64,000 nucleotides of DNA from Acidovorax sp. (GTDB lineage Bacteria > Pseudomonadota > Gammaproteobacteria > Burkholderiales > Burkholderiaceae_C): contig JAITLO010000006.1 of the NCBI GenBank assembly GCA_031277855.1, positions 1 through 64,000 of the forward strand, in the 5' to 3' direction. The notes beneath the pieces are model-generated. The model saw only the letters and a list, made by a program, of their open reading frames with translations, had not been told where the DNA came from and searched no databases. Each line of letters begins with the position of its first letter. The first letter of the stretch is position 1. The translations under genes and the position numbers were made by a program. Below, piece by piece: positions 45,284 through 55,898 of the stretch.

Positions 45284-45964
45284 TCAGGCCGACTGGGCTT
45301 GGCGCGCCTGCATGTACTTGCCCAGGGCCACCACCAGCACGGCGCCTGCAGCGGCAGCGGCATAGTGCAGCCAGGGGTTGGCGGCGGTGAAGCCGTGCAG
45401 CAGCTTGTCGTTGACGATGGTTTCACCGCCGACCCAGCCGATCAGGGCTGCGCCCAGCGTCACGATGACGGGGAAACGGTCCATCAGCTTGATCATCAGC
45501 GTGGAGCCAAAGATCACCAGGGGAATGGAGATGGCCAGGCCCAAGATCAGCAGCACCATATTGCCTTGGGCGGTGGCGGCCACGGCAATCACGTTGTCCA
45601 GGCTCATCACCAGGTCGGCAATCAGGATGGTGCGAATGGCTGCAGCCATAGAGCCCGTGCCCTTGGATTCGCCTTCCTCATCGTCGCCGCCGGTCAGCAA
45701 CTGGTAGCCGATCCACAACAGCAGCACGCCACCGATGACCTGCAAGAACGACAGCTCCAGCAGTTTGGCTGCCACCACGGTCAGGATGATGCGCAGCACC
45801 ACGGCGGCACCAGAGCCGAACATGATGGCTTTTTTCTGCTGTTCAGGCGGCAGCGAACGGGCCGCCAAGGCGATGACGACGGCATTGTCGCCAGAGAGGA
45901 TGATGTTGATCCAGACGATCTTCATCAGGCCGATCCAGAAATCGGCAGTGCTCAGGAACTCCAT
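45284..45964 (-). CDS. TerC family membrane protein (paralogue 3)
   Basis: The 226-residue protein resembles its neighbour at 44411, with IILSGDNAVVIALA and ADLVMSLDNVIAVA, an internal acidic linker GGDDEEGES, and the same end topology. A GGAG site lies 5 bases before the ATG at 45964. Its start is only 24 bases downstream of the sucCD terminator, so its promoter must overlap that hairpin or lie in sucD. There is no yybP-ykoY motif upstream. Confidence 0.88.
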   Translation of the reverse strand: MEFLSTADFWIGLMKIVWINIILSGDNAVVIALAARSLPPEQQKKAIMFGSGAAVVLRIILTVVAAKLLELSFLQVIGGVLLLWIGYQLLTGGDDEEGESKGTGSMAAAIRTILIADLVMSLDNVIAVAATAQGNMVLLILGLAISIPLVIFGSTLMIKLMDRFPVIVTLGAALIGWVGGETIVNDKLLHGFTAANPWLHYAAAAAGAVLVVALGKYMQARQAQSA

Positions 45965-45987
45965 TTTTACTCCGCTGTTATGAATGA

Positions 45988-46021
45988 AAACGCCAGCGTG
46001 GGGGACCCCAAGCTGGCGTTT
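45988..46021 (-). terminator. Terminator of sucCD
   Basis: AAACGCCAGC pairs with GCTGGCGTTT, with an inner GGGG/CCCC, then TTTC on the minus strand. It lies about 107 bases past the sucD stop and 24 bases ahead of the TerC paralogue. Confidence 0.78.
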
Positions 46022-46127
46022 CTTTTATGGGAGCGTCCAGTGTAGTAGGACTGGAGCGTCTAACCGATTCGTAATTCTGCGTAAGCCGGGCAGCGCACGG
46101 TGGACCGGCGGCGCCCGGGGGCAAAAA

Positions 46128-47021
46128 TTACAGCAGACCCTTGAGCAGGCGGCCCATTTCGGAAGGATTGCGGGTGATGGTGAAACCGCACTCTTCCATG
46201 ATGGCCAGCTTGGCATCCGCCGTGTCGGCGCCGCCGGAGATCAGGGCACCTGCGTGGCCCATGCGCTTGCCGGGAGGGGCAGTCACGCCAGCGATGAAGC
46301 CCACGATAGGCTTCTTCATATTGGCCTTGCACCACATGGCGGCTTCGGCTTCGTCGGGACCGCCGATTTCACCGATCATGATCACGGCATCGGTGTCGGG
46401 ATCGTCGTTGAAGGCGCGCATCACGTCGATGTGCTTCAGGCCGTTGATGGGGTCGCCACCAATGCCCACGGCGGAGGACTGGCCAATGCCCAACTCGGAC
46501 AGCTGTGCCACGGCTTCATAGGTCAGCGTGCCGGAACGGCTCACCACGCCCACGCGGCCCTTTTTGTGGATGTGACCGGGCATGATGCCGATCTTGATCT
46601 CGTCGGGCGTGATCAGGCCGGGGCAGTTGGGGCCCAGCAGCAGGGTGCGCTTGCCGCCAGCGGCTTCCTTGGCCTTCATCTTGTTGCGCACTTCCAGCAT
46701 GTCGCGAACAGGAATGCCTTCGGTGATGCAAATCGCCAGGTCCAGATCGGCTTCCACGGCTTCCCAGATGGCAGCAGCGGCGCCTGCGGGCGGCACATAG
46801 ATCACCGACACGGTGGCGCCGGTGTCCTTGGCAGCGTCCTTGACCGAGCCGTAGATTGGGATGTCAAAAATCTTCTCGCCGGCCTTCTTGGGGTTCACGC
46901 CAGCAACGAAGCAGTTCTTGCCGTTCGCGTATTCCTGGCACTTTTCCGTGTGGAACTGGCCGGTCTTGCCGGTGATGCCCTGGGTGATGACTTTGGTGTC
47001 TTTGTTGATAAAGATCGACAT
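46128..47021 (-). CDS. sucD: Succinyl-CoA ligase, alpha subunit
   Basis: SucD carries the CoA-binding fold and phosphohistidine of succinyl-CoA synthetase, which makes ATP/GTP from succinyl-CoA in the TCA cycle. The 297-residue product starts [20 protein letters not shown] and has [10 protein letters not shown], with the active-site histidine being the one in [10 protein letters not shown]. Also visible is [16 protein letters not shown]. The GGAGAACC site supports the ATG at 47021. It lies 21 bases after sucC in one operon. Confidence 0.97.
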   Translation of the reverse strand: MSIFINKDTKVITQGITGKTGQFHTEKCQEYANGKNCFVAGVNPKKAGEKIFDIPIYGSVKDAAKDTGATVSVIYVPPAGAAAAIWEAVEADLDLAICITEGIPVRDMLEVRNKMKAKEAAGGKRTLLLGPNCPGLITPDEIKIGIMPGHIHKKGRVGVVSRSGTLTYEAVAQLSELGIGQSSAVGIGGDPINGLKHIDVMRAFNDDPDTDAVIMIGEIGGPDEAEAAMWCKANMKKPIVGFIAGVTAPPGKRMGHAGALISGGADTADAKLAIMEECGFTITRNPSEMGRLLKGLL

Positions 47022-47042
47022 GAGTGGTTCTCCGAGGGCTTC

Positions 47043-48203
<1,161 letters not shown>

Positions 48204-48325
48204 GAGATTGTCTCTTTGAACGGAGGGGAAATACCCGTTTGCCATGGACGCATAGTCAGGCGGCCGGGCTCGAATGACATGGCGACCGACGAATGTACCA
48301 TGCTGCATCGCAACGAAAAAGGGCA

Positions 48326-48354
48326 TTGTCAAGTGGCATATACGTATATATGTA
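48326..48354. promoter_or_regulatory. Overlapping divergent promoter elements of argC and sucC
   Basis: On the plus strand TTGTCA (48326-48331) and TATGTA (48349-48354) are 17 bases apart, facing argC. On the minus strand TTGACA occupies 48332-48327, facing sucC, but with a poor -10. The two -35 elements overlap, and a 12-base palindrome ATATACGTATAT (48338-48349) lies in the plus-strand spacer. The rest of 48204-48509 shows no gene. Confidence 0.4.
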
Positions 48355-48509
48355 CGTGGTTGCGCGACATTGACGCCGAGCTGTCACTTACATCAGGAGC
48401 GTGGACGGAGGCGCGATTTCAGTGACAATGCGGCCCTTGATTCTTCCAGAATGGAACGTGCCGCCAGGCGGAGTGTAGGGGTATGCGCCAGAGGGCGCGG
48501 GAGCTAGGA

Positions 48510-49442
48510 ATGTCCAAAGTCTTTATCGATGGCGAGGCCGGAACCACGGGGCTGCAAATCCGTGACCGCCTGCAGGGAATGACCGGTGTGGAACTGGTCA
48601 GCATTGATCCCGCGCTGCGAAAGGACCCCGCTGCCAAGCGCCAGCTGATCGCGGGTGTGGATCTGGTCATTCTGTGCCTGCACGACGACGCTGCCCGCGA
48701 GACCGTGGCCATGGTGGACGCCATCACGGCAGAGACGGGCCGCGCCATCAAGATCATTGACGCATCCACCGCCCACCGCACCGCAGCGGGCTGGGTCTAT
48801 GGCTTTCCCGAGCTGCGCGCAGGCCAGCTGGAGGCGGTCAAGGCCGCCACCCGCGTCAGCAACCCCGGCTGCTATGCCACGGGCGCCATCGCCCTGCTGG
48901 CGCCGCTGGTGGCAGCCGGCTTGCTGCCCGCCGACTACCCGGTGAGCCTGCCCTCGGTGTCGGGCTATTCCGGTGGTGGCCGCCCCATGATGGAAGCCTA
49001 TGAGGCCGGCACGGCCGCGCCTTACGAGGCCTATGCCCTGGGCCTGTCGCACAAGCACATCCCCGAAATCCTGCACTACACCGGCATGACGCGGCGCCCG
49101 GTGTTCATCCCGGCCGTGGGCAATTTCGCCCAGGGCATGCTGGTGCAACTGCCGCTGCACCTGGACCTGCTGCCCGGTGCGCCCAAGGCCGCCGACTTGC
49201 ATGACGCCCTGGCCAGCCACTATGCCAAGACCAACACCGCCGCCAACTGGGTCAAGGTGCTGCCACCTACCGACGACCTGAAGCTGGCCGCCGATACCCT
49301 GGCGGGCACCAACCAGCTGGAGCTGCGCGTGTTTGCCAACGAGCAGCACCGCCAGGCCGTGCTGATTGCCCGCCTGGACAATCTGGGCAAGGGTGCCAGC
49401 GGCGCTGCAGTGCAAAACCTGCAGCTGATGCTGGGCTTGTAA
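48510..49442 (+). CDS. argC: N-acetyl-gamma-glutamyl-phosphate reductase (type 2)
   Basis: ArgC reduces N-acetylglutamyl phosphate to the semialdehyde in arginine synthesis. The 310-residue product is the shorter type-2 form, with [19 protein letters not shown] for NADP binding and the active-site Cys in [14 protein letters not shown], then [14 protein letters not shown]. The ATG at 48510 is the family start; an in-frame ATG at 48483 would add nine residues. A terminator follows at 49477. Confidence 0.95.
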   Translation: MSKVFIDGEAGTTGLQIRDRLQGMTGVELVSIDPALRKDPAAKRQLIAGVDLVILCLHDDAARETVAMVDAITAETGRAIKIIDASTAHRTAAGWVYGFPELRAGQLEAVKAATRVSNPGCYATGAIALLAPLVAAGLLPADYPVSLPSVSGYSGGGRPMMEAYEAGTAAPYEAYALGLSHKHIPEILHYTGMTRRPVFIPAVGNFAQGMLVQLPLHLDLLPGAPKAADLHDALASHYAKTNTAANWVKVLPPTDDLKLAADTLAGTNQLELRVFANEQHRQAVLIARLDNLGKGASGAAVQNLQLMLGL

Positions 49443-49476
49443 GCCACAGTCCGGCCCTGTTTCGGGGTCATCGCGA

Positions 49477-49498
49477 AAGGGGGCTTGGCCCCCTTTTG
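49477..49498 (+). terminator. Terminator after argC
   Basis: AAAGGGGGC (49477-49485) pairs with GCCCCCTTT (49489-49497), then T. The remaining 49499-49769 has no supportable gene; it should hold the cycA promoter, and I see no glycine riboswitch in it. Confidence 0.85.
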
Positions 49499-49769
49499 CT
49501 ATCTATTGCGCAGCTGCATATGCAGACGCCACCTGCATGTGCGCCGAAGCCCACCGCAACAGCCCAGCCTGGCCGCCACTGCCGCAGTGCTGCTGCAGCC
49601 TCTGATGCGGTGCCAGGCATGTTGCGTTGCTGTGGTCTGAGATTTGTCGGCCTGGTTTATGCTGGCGGACTTTTCAGATCCCAGGTTTTTCGTCCGCCTT
49701 CGCGGTCCGGCAGCGCAACGGCGGTGTGGCGGGCCGTGGTGGGGGCGGCTTTTGCAAAGGTTTCCCCAG

Positions 49770-51164
49770 ATGACGCGCAAGGCATCAGGCACGCCGGGCC
49801 CCGATGGCCATGACGACCTGCAACGCAATCTCACCAACCGCCACATCCAGCTGATCGCCATTGGCGGCGCCATAGGCACGGGCCTGTTCATGGGCTCGGG
49901 CAAGACCATCAGCCTGGCGGGGCCCTCCATCATCTTTGTCTACATGGCCATCGGCGTCATGCTGTTCTTTGTGATGCGGGCCATGGGCGAGCTGCTGCTG
50001 TCCAATCTGCAGTACAAGTCTTTTATCGATTTCTCGGCCGATCTGCTCGGGCCCTGGGCGGGCTTCTTCACCGGCTGGACCTACTGGTTCTGCTGGATCG
50101 TCACCGGCATTGCCGATGTGATCGCCATCTCGGCCTATGCCCAGTTCTGGTGGCCCGATTTGCCGCAATGGGCGCCTGCCATTGTCTGTGTGCTGGTGCT
50201 GCTGGGGCTGAATCTGCTGACCGTCAAGCTGTTCGGGGAGACCGAGTTCTGGTTCGCCATGATCAAGATCGTGGCCATCGTGGGCCTGATCGCCACGGGC
50301 CTGTACCTGGTGGTGGGCGGCTTTGTGTCTCCGGCCGGGCGTGCGGCCTCGCTGTCGAATCTGTGGAATGACGGGGGCATGTTCCCCAACGGTCTGCTGG
50401 GCTTTTTCGCGGGCTTCCAGATCGCGGTGTTTGCCTTTGTGGGCATCGAACTGGTGGGCACCACGGCGGCCGAAGCCAAAGACCCCGAACGCACGCTGCC
50501 ACGCGCCATCAATTCGATTCCGGTGCGCATCATTGTTTTCTATGTGCTGGCGCTGATCGCCATCATGGCCGTCACCCCCTGGCGCGATGTGGTGCCGGAC
50601 AAAAGCCCCTTTGTGGAGCTGTTTGTGCTGGCCGGCCTGCCTGCTGCCGCTGGCGTGATCAATTTTGTGGTGCTGACCTCGGCAGCCTCTTCGGCCAATA
50701 GCGGCGTGTTCTCCACCAGCCGCATGCTCTACGGCTTGGCGCTCAAGGGCGATGCGCCCAAGGCCTTCTATCGCCTCTCGCGCGGCGGCGTGCCTTCGCG
50801 CGGCCTGCTGTTTTCCTGCATCTGCCTGCTGCTGGGCGCTTTTCTGATGTGGGTGATTCCCGATCTGGTGGAAGCCTTCACGCTGGTGACCACGGTGTCG
50901 GCCATCTTGTTCATGTTTGTCTGGTCGCTGATTTTGCTGTCGTACATGGTCTACCGCCGCCAGCGTGCGGCCCTGCACGCGGCCTCGCGCTTCAAAATGC
51001 CCGGTGGCGTGGCCATGTGCGTGATGTGCCTGGCCTTTTTCGCCGGCATCCTGGTACTGCTGACACTCAAAGACGACACGCGCCAGGCACTGGTGGTGAC
51101 ACCGCTGTGGTTTGTGCTGCTGGCCGTGGCCTATCAGTTTGTGTGCCGCCGCGCGCGGGCTTAG
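49770..51164 (+). CDS. cycA: D-serine/D-alanine/glycine transporter
   Basis: CycA is an APC-superfamily proton symporter that imports glycine, D-alanine and D-serine. The 464-residue product has about 12 membrane segments and is very close to the CycA pattern: LIAIGGAIGTGLFMGSGKTI, FFVMRAMGELLLSNLQYKSF and GPWAGFFTGWTYWFCWIVTG. The ATG at 49770 gives the normal N terminus; the frame is open upstream. Its stop codon overlaps the terminal inverted repeat of the palindromic element downstream. Confidence 0.93.
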   Translation: MTRKASGTPGPDGHDDLQRNLTNRHIQLIAIGGAIGTGLFMGSGKTISLAGPSIIFVYMAIGVMLFFVMRAMGELLLSNLQYKSFIDFSADLLGPWAGFFTGWTYWFCWIVTGIADVIAISAYAQFWWPDLPQWAPAIVCVLVLLGLNLLTVKLFGETEFWFAMIKIVAIVGLIATGLYLVVGGFVSPAGRAASLSNLWNDGGMFPNGLLGFFAGFQIAVFAFVGIELVGTTAAEAKDPERTLPRAINSIPVRIIVFYVLALIAIMAVTPWRDVVPDKSPFVELFVLAGLPAAAGVINFVVLTSAASSANSGVFSTSRMLYGLALKGDAPKAFYRLSRGGVPSRGLLFSCICLLLGAFLMWVIPDLVEAFTLVTTVSAILFMFVWSLILLSYMVYRRQRAALHAASRFKMPGGVAMCVMCLAFFAGILVLLTLKDDTRQALVVTPLWFVLLAVAYQFVCRRARA

Positions 51165-51286
51165 AGCCACTCACACAATCCTCGATACGTCGTTGCTCAG
51201 CCTTGTCGTACGAGGTGTACTGCCTGCGGCCTCACGCCTCGTCTCGATCGCAAACCTACGGTTTGCTGGGTCGTGTTAGTGGCTCT
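51163..51286. repeat. Palindromic intergenic element, copy 3 (divergent variant)
   Basis: The ends AGAGCCACT (51163-51171) and AGTGGCTCT (51278-51286) are a perfect 9-base inverted repeat that starts within the cycA stop codon. Inside lies a GTTGCTCAGCCTTGTCGTAC ... TGCGGC core related to the centre of the copies at 4943 and 22334, and a hairpin CAAACC TAC GGTTTG. Confidence 0.65.
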
Positions 51287-51321
51287 TAAGCACAACAAGC
51301 CTCTTACTGCCCCCGCACCCA

Positions 51322-51343
51322 GGCCTCATCCGAGGCCTTTTTT
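51322..51343 (+). terminator. Terminator after cycA
   Basis: GGCCTC ATCC GAGGCC followed by TTTTTT. Confidence 0.8.
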
Positions 51344-51513
51344 CTGCGCGTATACATGGGGCACAGTGGCCCACCCCGCAGGCACAATGTGCAGCGAGTG
51401 CTCTGTTCTACGGAGCTGCAGCAGCGCATGGGTGCTGGTTTTTCAGTCTTTTGGGCATGAAGAACCAAACACATGGCGTATCGGCTGCTCATGTTTTGAA
51501 GAGCGTTTTTTCC

Positions 51514-52446
51514 ATGTCCACATCTATAACCCCCGTGGCCCAGGATGCGGCCAGCGTGCGCCGTGCCACCCTGATCGGCCTGGTGGCCGTGCTGTGCTGG
51601 AGCAGCACCGTGGGCCTGATCCGCTCCGTCTCCGAGGCCCTGGGGGCCTTGGGTGGTGCAGCCATGCTCTACAGCGTCAGCGCCGTGCTGCTGTTTGCGG
51701 TGCTGGGCGTGCCGCGCATGGCCCAGTTGCGCAGCGTGTCCAAGGTCTATCTGCTGGGTTGCGGCGCGCTGTTTGCGCTGTACGAGGTTTGCCTGTCCGT
51801 GGCCATAGGCCTGGCCCAGGACCGGGCTCAGTCCATGGAGCTGGGCATGATCAACTACCTCTGGCCCTGCCTGACGATTGTGCTGGCCGTGCTGTGCCGC
51901 CAGCAGCGGGCGCGCTGGTGGTTGTGGCCGGGCGTGGCCCTGTGCATCTGGGGCCTGGTGTGTGTGCTGGGCGGAGATGGCGACCCGGCCATGCCCTGGT
52001 GGCAGGCGCTGGCCGCCCATATGTACAGCAACCCCCTGGCTTATGCCCTGGCCTTTGCGGCGGCCCTGTTGTGGCCGGTGTACTCGGTGCTCTCGCGCAT
52101 GCACGGCGGCGGCTTCAACGGCGTGGGCCTGTTTGTGCTGCTGACGGCCGTGGTGCTGTGGGTGCAATGGCTGGCCGTGGATACCGTGCCCATGCGCTGG
52201 TCCTGGGGCGTGGCGCTGGAGGTGCTGGCGATAGGTGCAGGCACCGCCATAGGCTACAGCTGCTGGGAACACGGCATACAGCGCGGCAACCTGGCCGTGA
52301 TGGCCGCTGGCTCTTATTTCGCCCCCGTGCTGTCGGCGCTGTGGGCCAGCATCTGGCTGGCGGTGCAGCCGGGATGGCCGTTTTGGCAGGGCGTGGCCCT
52401 GGTCACGCTGGGCTCGCTGCTGTGCTGGCATGCCACCCAGCGCTAG
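51514..52446 (+). CDS. yddG: YddG-type aromatic amino-acid / drug-metabolite exporter (EamA family)
   Basis: The 310-residue membrane protein has ten segments and follows E. coli YddG closely: RRATLIGLVAVLCWSSTVGL, GLIRSVSEALGALGGAAMLY, MINYLWPCLTIVLAVL and AVMAAGSYFAPVLSALWA. YddG exports aromatic amino acids and similar compounds. The ATG at 51514 is chosen because the first segment then begins about 20 residues in. It is preceded by its own 170-base spacer after the cycA terminator. Confidence 0.88.
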   Translation: MSTSITPVAQDAASVRRATLIGLVAVLCWSSTVGLIRSVSEALGALGGAAMLYSVSAVLLFAVLGVPRMAQLRSVSKVYLLGCGALFALYEVCLSVAIGLAQDRAQSMELGMINYLWPCLTIVLAVLCRQQRARWWLWPGVALCIWGLVCVLGGDGDPAMPWWQALAAHMYSNPLAYALAFAAALLWPVYSVLSRMHGGGFNGVGLFVLLTAVVLWVQWLAVDTVPMRWSWGVALEVLAIGAGTAIGYSCWEHGIQRGNLAVMAAGSYFAPVLSALWASIWLAVQPGWPFWQGVALVTLGSLLCWHATQR

Positions 52447-52527
52447 CGGCTTGTTCAGCACGAAAAGGACATGGCTTGCTGCGCGCATTCCATGGCGGCT
52501 GCTCTGCAGAACGGCGGAAAAAGAGGT

Positions 52528-53379
52528 CTAGCTCGCTCCCATGGCCTTGGAGATGCGCGAAGCAATGCTGCTGACAATGGTCTTGACCTCTTCCAGGTCG
52601 GGGCTGGACTGTGCGTCTATGCGCTCGATATAGGGCACGTTGAGCGCGGCGATCACATGGCCTGCCACACCCATGATGGGAAAGGCCACGTTGGTGACTC
52701 CACGTATCTGGCGGCTGGGCATGGTGGCATGGGTCTGCTGGCGCACCTGGGCCAGGATGTCGAACAGCTCTCCTGGGTCCATGCTGAGTTCACCATCGAC
52801 CTTGACATGGGCTGCCAGCATGCGCGCGCGCTCGACCTCGTCTCTGAAGGCCAGCAACACATGGCCCGAGGAGGTGTCGGTCAGCCCCAGCATGACACCC
52901 ACTTTGAGTCCAAAGGACCAACGTTCAGGACTGTCTACCTGGGCAATGATCACAACCCGTCCGCCCTGGTAGATCGCCAGATGACAGGACTGGCGCGCAC
53001 GCTGGGCCAACTCGCGCAGCAGAGGCAGGGCCGAGGCAACCAGAGAGCGCAGGAAATGCTGTTTGTGGGCCAGCTCAAACAGCTTGAGCGACAGGCTGTA
53101 GCGGTCATTGGCGTCGAGCAGCGCATAGCCTCGGCGCTCCAGTGTCACCACCATACGGAAGATTTCGTTGACGCTGCGCCCCAGGTTCTGCGCGATTTCA
53201 TTGAGCGTCAGCCCGCTTTGGGCCTGGGACAACAGCTCCAGAATGTCCAGACCCTTGTCCAGGGCCGGGGCGTTGTAGCGCGGCGTGTCGCCTTCCGTCT
53301 CTGGGTTGGGTGAGGCGTTCTCACCGTGGTTGGCGGTGCTGCGTTTGGATGGGGTGGTACGAGGGCCGGGCGCTTTCAT
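52528..53379 (-). CDS. IclR family transcriptional regulator
   Basis: The 283-residue protein has a charged N-terminal tail (about 30 residues), the IclR helix-turn-helix (LDILELLSQAQSGLTLNEIA, then VNEIFRMVVTLERRGY) and the C-terminal effector-binding domain (VDSPERWSFGLKVGVMLGLT, SRQIRGVTNVAFPIMG). IclR regulators commonly control sugar-acid and aromatic catabolism. It is the last gene in the direction of the cluster at 52528-59839 and ends 49 bases after the UxaA-family gene, so it is probably the local regulator. Confidence 0.92.
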   Translation of the reverse strand: MKAPGPRTTPSKRSTANHGENASPNPETEGDTPRYNAPALDKGLDILELLSQAQSGLTLNEIAQNLGRSVNEIFRMVVTLERRGYALLDANDRYSLSLKLFELAHKQHFLRSLVASALPLLRELAQRARQSCHLAIYQGGRVVIIAQVDSPERWSFGLKVGVMLGLTDTSSGHVLLAFRDEVERARMLAAHVKVDGELSMDPGELFDILAQVRQQTHATMPSRQIRGVTNVAFPIMGVAGHVIAALNVPYIERIDAQSSPDLEEVKTIVSSIASRISKAMGAS

Positions 53380-53428
53380 CGGAGGGCAATCTTAAGGGAG
53401 CTGACAGGGAGACTGGAGGGTGGCCGGT

Positions 53429-54955
53429 TTACATCACCGCACCTATTTGCCAGGGTACGAACTCGTTTTGTCCGTAGCCATGCAGTTCGCTCTTGGTTTT
53501 TTCGCCCGAGGCTGTGGCCAGCATGCGGGTGAAGATGCGCTCACCCATTTCGGTAATGGAGCAGCTGCCGTCAATGATTTCGCCGCAATTGATGTCCATA
53601 TCTTCTTGCTGGCGCTGCCAGAGGGCGCTGTTGGTGGCCAGCTTGAGCGAGGGCGAGGGCGCACAGCCATAGGCGCTGCCACGCCCTGTGGTGAAGCAGA
53701 TGAGGTTGGCGCCGCCTGCCACCTGGCCGGTGGCACTCACCGGGTCGTAGCCGGGCGTATCCATAAACACCAGGCCTGCTGCCTGCACGGCTTCGGCATA
53801 TTCGTAGACCGCCTGCAGATTGCCGGTGCCGCCTTTGGCCACGGCGCCCAGGGATTTTTCGAGGATGGTGGTCAGGCCGCCGGCCTTGTTCCCAGGCGAG
53901 GGGTTGTTGTTCATCTCGCCGCCGTTGATGCGCGTGTATTCCTCCCACCAATGTATGCGCTGCACCAGCTTGTGCCCGACTTCGGTGGAGATGGCGCGGC
54001 GCGTGAGCAAATGCTCTGCGCCATAGATTTCAGGTGTCTCGCTCAGGATGGCCGTGCCGCCATGGGCGATCAGCAGGTCTACGGCGGCGCCCAGGGCCGG
54101 GTTGGCGCTGACGCCGCTATAACCATCCGATCCGCCGCACTGCAGGCCTATGCGCAGCGCTGCAGCGCTGCAGGGCACGCGCTGCACGGCGTTGGCACTC
54201 TCCAGCATCTGCGTAACCAAGGCAATCCCCTTGTCCACGGTTTTCCGTGTGCCGCCGCTGTCCTGGATATTGAAGACCTGCAGGTTTTTTCCCTCGGACA
54301 AGGAACCCGACTCCATCCAGGCACGGATCTGGTTGGCCTCGCAGCCCAGGCCCAGCACCAGCACGCCAGCAAAATTGGCGTGGCTGGCATAGCCGGTCAG
54401 CGTGCGCCGGAGCATGTCCATGGCCAGGCCCTGGCTGGCCATGCCGCAGCCGGTGCCATGGGTGAGTGCGACCACCCCATCTATCTGGGGATAGGGCGCC
54501 AGCGCTGCGGGATTGCTGCGACGGGAGAAATGCTCGGCAATGGCGCGGGCTGCCGTGGCCGAGCAGTTCACACTGGTCAAGATGCCTATGTAGTTGCGCG
54601 TGGCTACGCGCCCATCCGCACGGCGAATACCCATGAAGACGGCTTCGCGGCGTACCTCTTCGGGTTTGAGATCGGTGCCGAATGCGTAGTCACGTGCAAA
54701 GTCACCCTTGTCCGGCCCCATGTCCAAGTTGTGCACGTGCACATGCTCGCCGGCCGCGATCGGCTGGCTGGCAAAGCCTATGACCTGGTTGTAGCGGCGT
54801 ACGGGGGCTCCTGTGGCCAGGGCGCGGGCGGCAATCTTGTGGCCAGGGGGCACCAGCCCCCGGCTGGTGAATGTTTCGATGGGTGTGCCTGCCATCAACT
54901 GGGTGCGGGCAATCACGACATCGTCTGCAGGATGGAGGCGAATGAAGGGCTGCAT
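53429..54955 (-). CDS. UxaA/GarD family sugar-acid dehydratase
   Basis: The 508-residue protein is a full-length altronate/galactarate dehydratase type: an N-terminal SAF-like domain (about 1-75, IRLHPADDVVIARTQLMAGT) and the catalytic part with TRNYIGILTSVNCSATAARA, HGTGCGMASQGLAMDML, LGCEANQIRAW, GLQCGGSDGYSGVSANPALG and CGEIIDGSCSITEMG. These enzymes remove water from sugar acids to give 2-keto-3-deoxy acids using Fe2+. The actual substrate here is unknown. The start at 54953-54955 has AAGGAT upstream. It forms one unit with the transporter, FAH and SDR genes. Confidence 0.9.
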   Translation of the reverse strand: MQPFIRLHPADDVVIARTQLMAGTPIETFTSRGLVPPGHKIAARALATGAPVRRYNQVIGFASQPIAAGEHVHVHNLDMGPDKGDFARDYAFGTDLKPEEVRREAVFMGIRRADGRVATRNYIGILTSVNCSATAARAIAEHFSRRSNPAALAPYPQIDGVVALTHGTGCGMASQGLAMDMLRRTLTGYASHANFAGVLVLGLGCEANQIRAWMESGSLSEGKNLQVFNIQDSGGTRKTVDKGIALVTQMLESANAVQRVPCSAAALRIGLQCGGSDGYSGVSANPALGAAVDLLIAHGGTAILSETPEIYGAEHLLTRRAISTEVGHKLVQRIHWWEEYTRINGGEMNNNPSPGNKAGGLTTILEKSLGAVAKGGTGNLQAVYEYAEAVQAAGLVFMDTPGYDPVSATGQVAGGANLICFTTGRGSAYGCAPSPSLKLATNSALWQRQQEDMDINCGEIIDGSCSITEMGERIFTRMLATASGEKTKSELHGYGQNEFVPWQIGAVM

Positions 54956-55021
54956 GGGAATCCTTGCTGGAATGTATGCGCAGCACTCGGTGGTCAAGTG
55001 CAGGTGGCGAGGGTTCTGGCT

Positions 55022-55840
55022 TCAGGAGCCGGCTTGCAGCACCTGCTCTGGCAGGTCTGCGCCGTGGAATTTTTTGTAGATGGCATTGAGCTGGCCATTT
55101 TTCAGATTCAGCTGCACCCAATCGTCAATCTTGGCCTTGAGTCTGTCTTCGCCCTTGCGCAGACCCATGGCCAGCAGATTCACCTTCATGACCCACTTGA
55201 CTTCCATCTGCTTGGCTGGGTTTTTGTCGTTCACGGCCTTGAGCAGCGCAGGTGCTGTGGCAAAGATCTGGGCCTGGCCGCTGACCACGGCGGTGATGCT
55301 GGTGGCGTCGTCATCAAAGCGCAGCAAGGTAGCGCTCTTGGGGGCAATCTTGCTGATTTCCTGGTCATTGGTGGTGCCACGCGCCGTGGCGATCTTCTTG
55401 CCCTCCAGATCGGCTGCGCTCTTGAGGTCCATGCCTTTGGGGGCCCCCACCACAGACAAAATGCCTGCATAAGGCCGGGAGAACGCGACGACTTTTTCGC
55501 GCTCGGGTGTGACGGAGAGGCTGGAAATCACGATGTCGGCCTTGTCCGTCTGCAAGAACGGAATCCGGTTGGCGCCGGTGGTGGGGACGATTTCCAGCGC
55601 CAGTCCCAGGTCCCTGGCCAGCAACTGTGCGGTTTCCACGTCAGAGCCGGTGGACTGCAACTTGTCGTCCTTCATGCCATAGGGCGGTACGGCCAGGTCT
55701 ATGGCCACGCGCAGCTTTTTGGCCGCCAAGATGCTGTCGAGCTGGTCTGCCAGGGCAGGGCCGCTGCCCAGCAGGGCCAGGCCAAGGGCCAGCAAAGCGG
55801 TGCGCAGGCCGAGCGCGGGTTGGATGCGGTGCGTTGTCAT
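55022..55840 (-). CDS. Polar-amino-acid-type ABC transporter substrate-binding protein (copy 1)
   Basis: The 272-residue protein has a signal peptide (LLALGLALLGSGPALADQL) and the family-3 binding-protein fold: LRVAIDLAVPPYGMKDD, TGSDVETAQLLARDLGLALE, SLSVTPEREKVVAFSRPYAG and GTTNDQEISK. The ligand is more likely an organic/sugar acid than an amino acid, given the neighbours. The ATG at 55838-55840 has GAGGAG upstream. A second, very similar copy lies at 60176-60991, just outside the transporter operon. Confidence 0.92.
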   Translation of the reverse strand: MTTHRIQPALGLRTALLALGLALLGSGPALADQLDSILAAKKLRVAIDLAVPPYGMKDDKLQSTGSDVETAQLLARDLGLALEIVPTTGANRIPFLQTDKADIVISSLSVTPEREKVVAFSRPYAGILSVVGAPKGMDLKSAADLEGKKIATARGTTNDQEISKIAPKSATLLRFDDDATSITAVVSGQAQIFATAPALLKAVNDKNPAKQMEVKWVMKVNLLAMGLRKGEDRLKAKIDDWVQLNLKNGQLNAIYKKFHGADLPEQVLQAGS

Positions 55841-55898
55841 ATGGGTCTCCTCGTGGTGGCGGTAGTGGTGATGGGGATTGCTCACACGGCGGCTGCGT

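Noticed and set aside
49499-49769. Glycine riboswitch upstream of cycA
   Set aside because: No tandem glycine-aptamer signature is visible; the region is ordinary spacer after a terminator.
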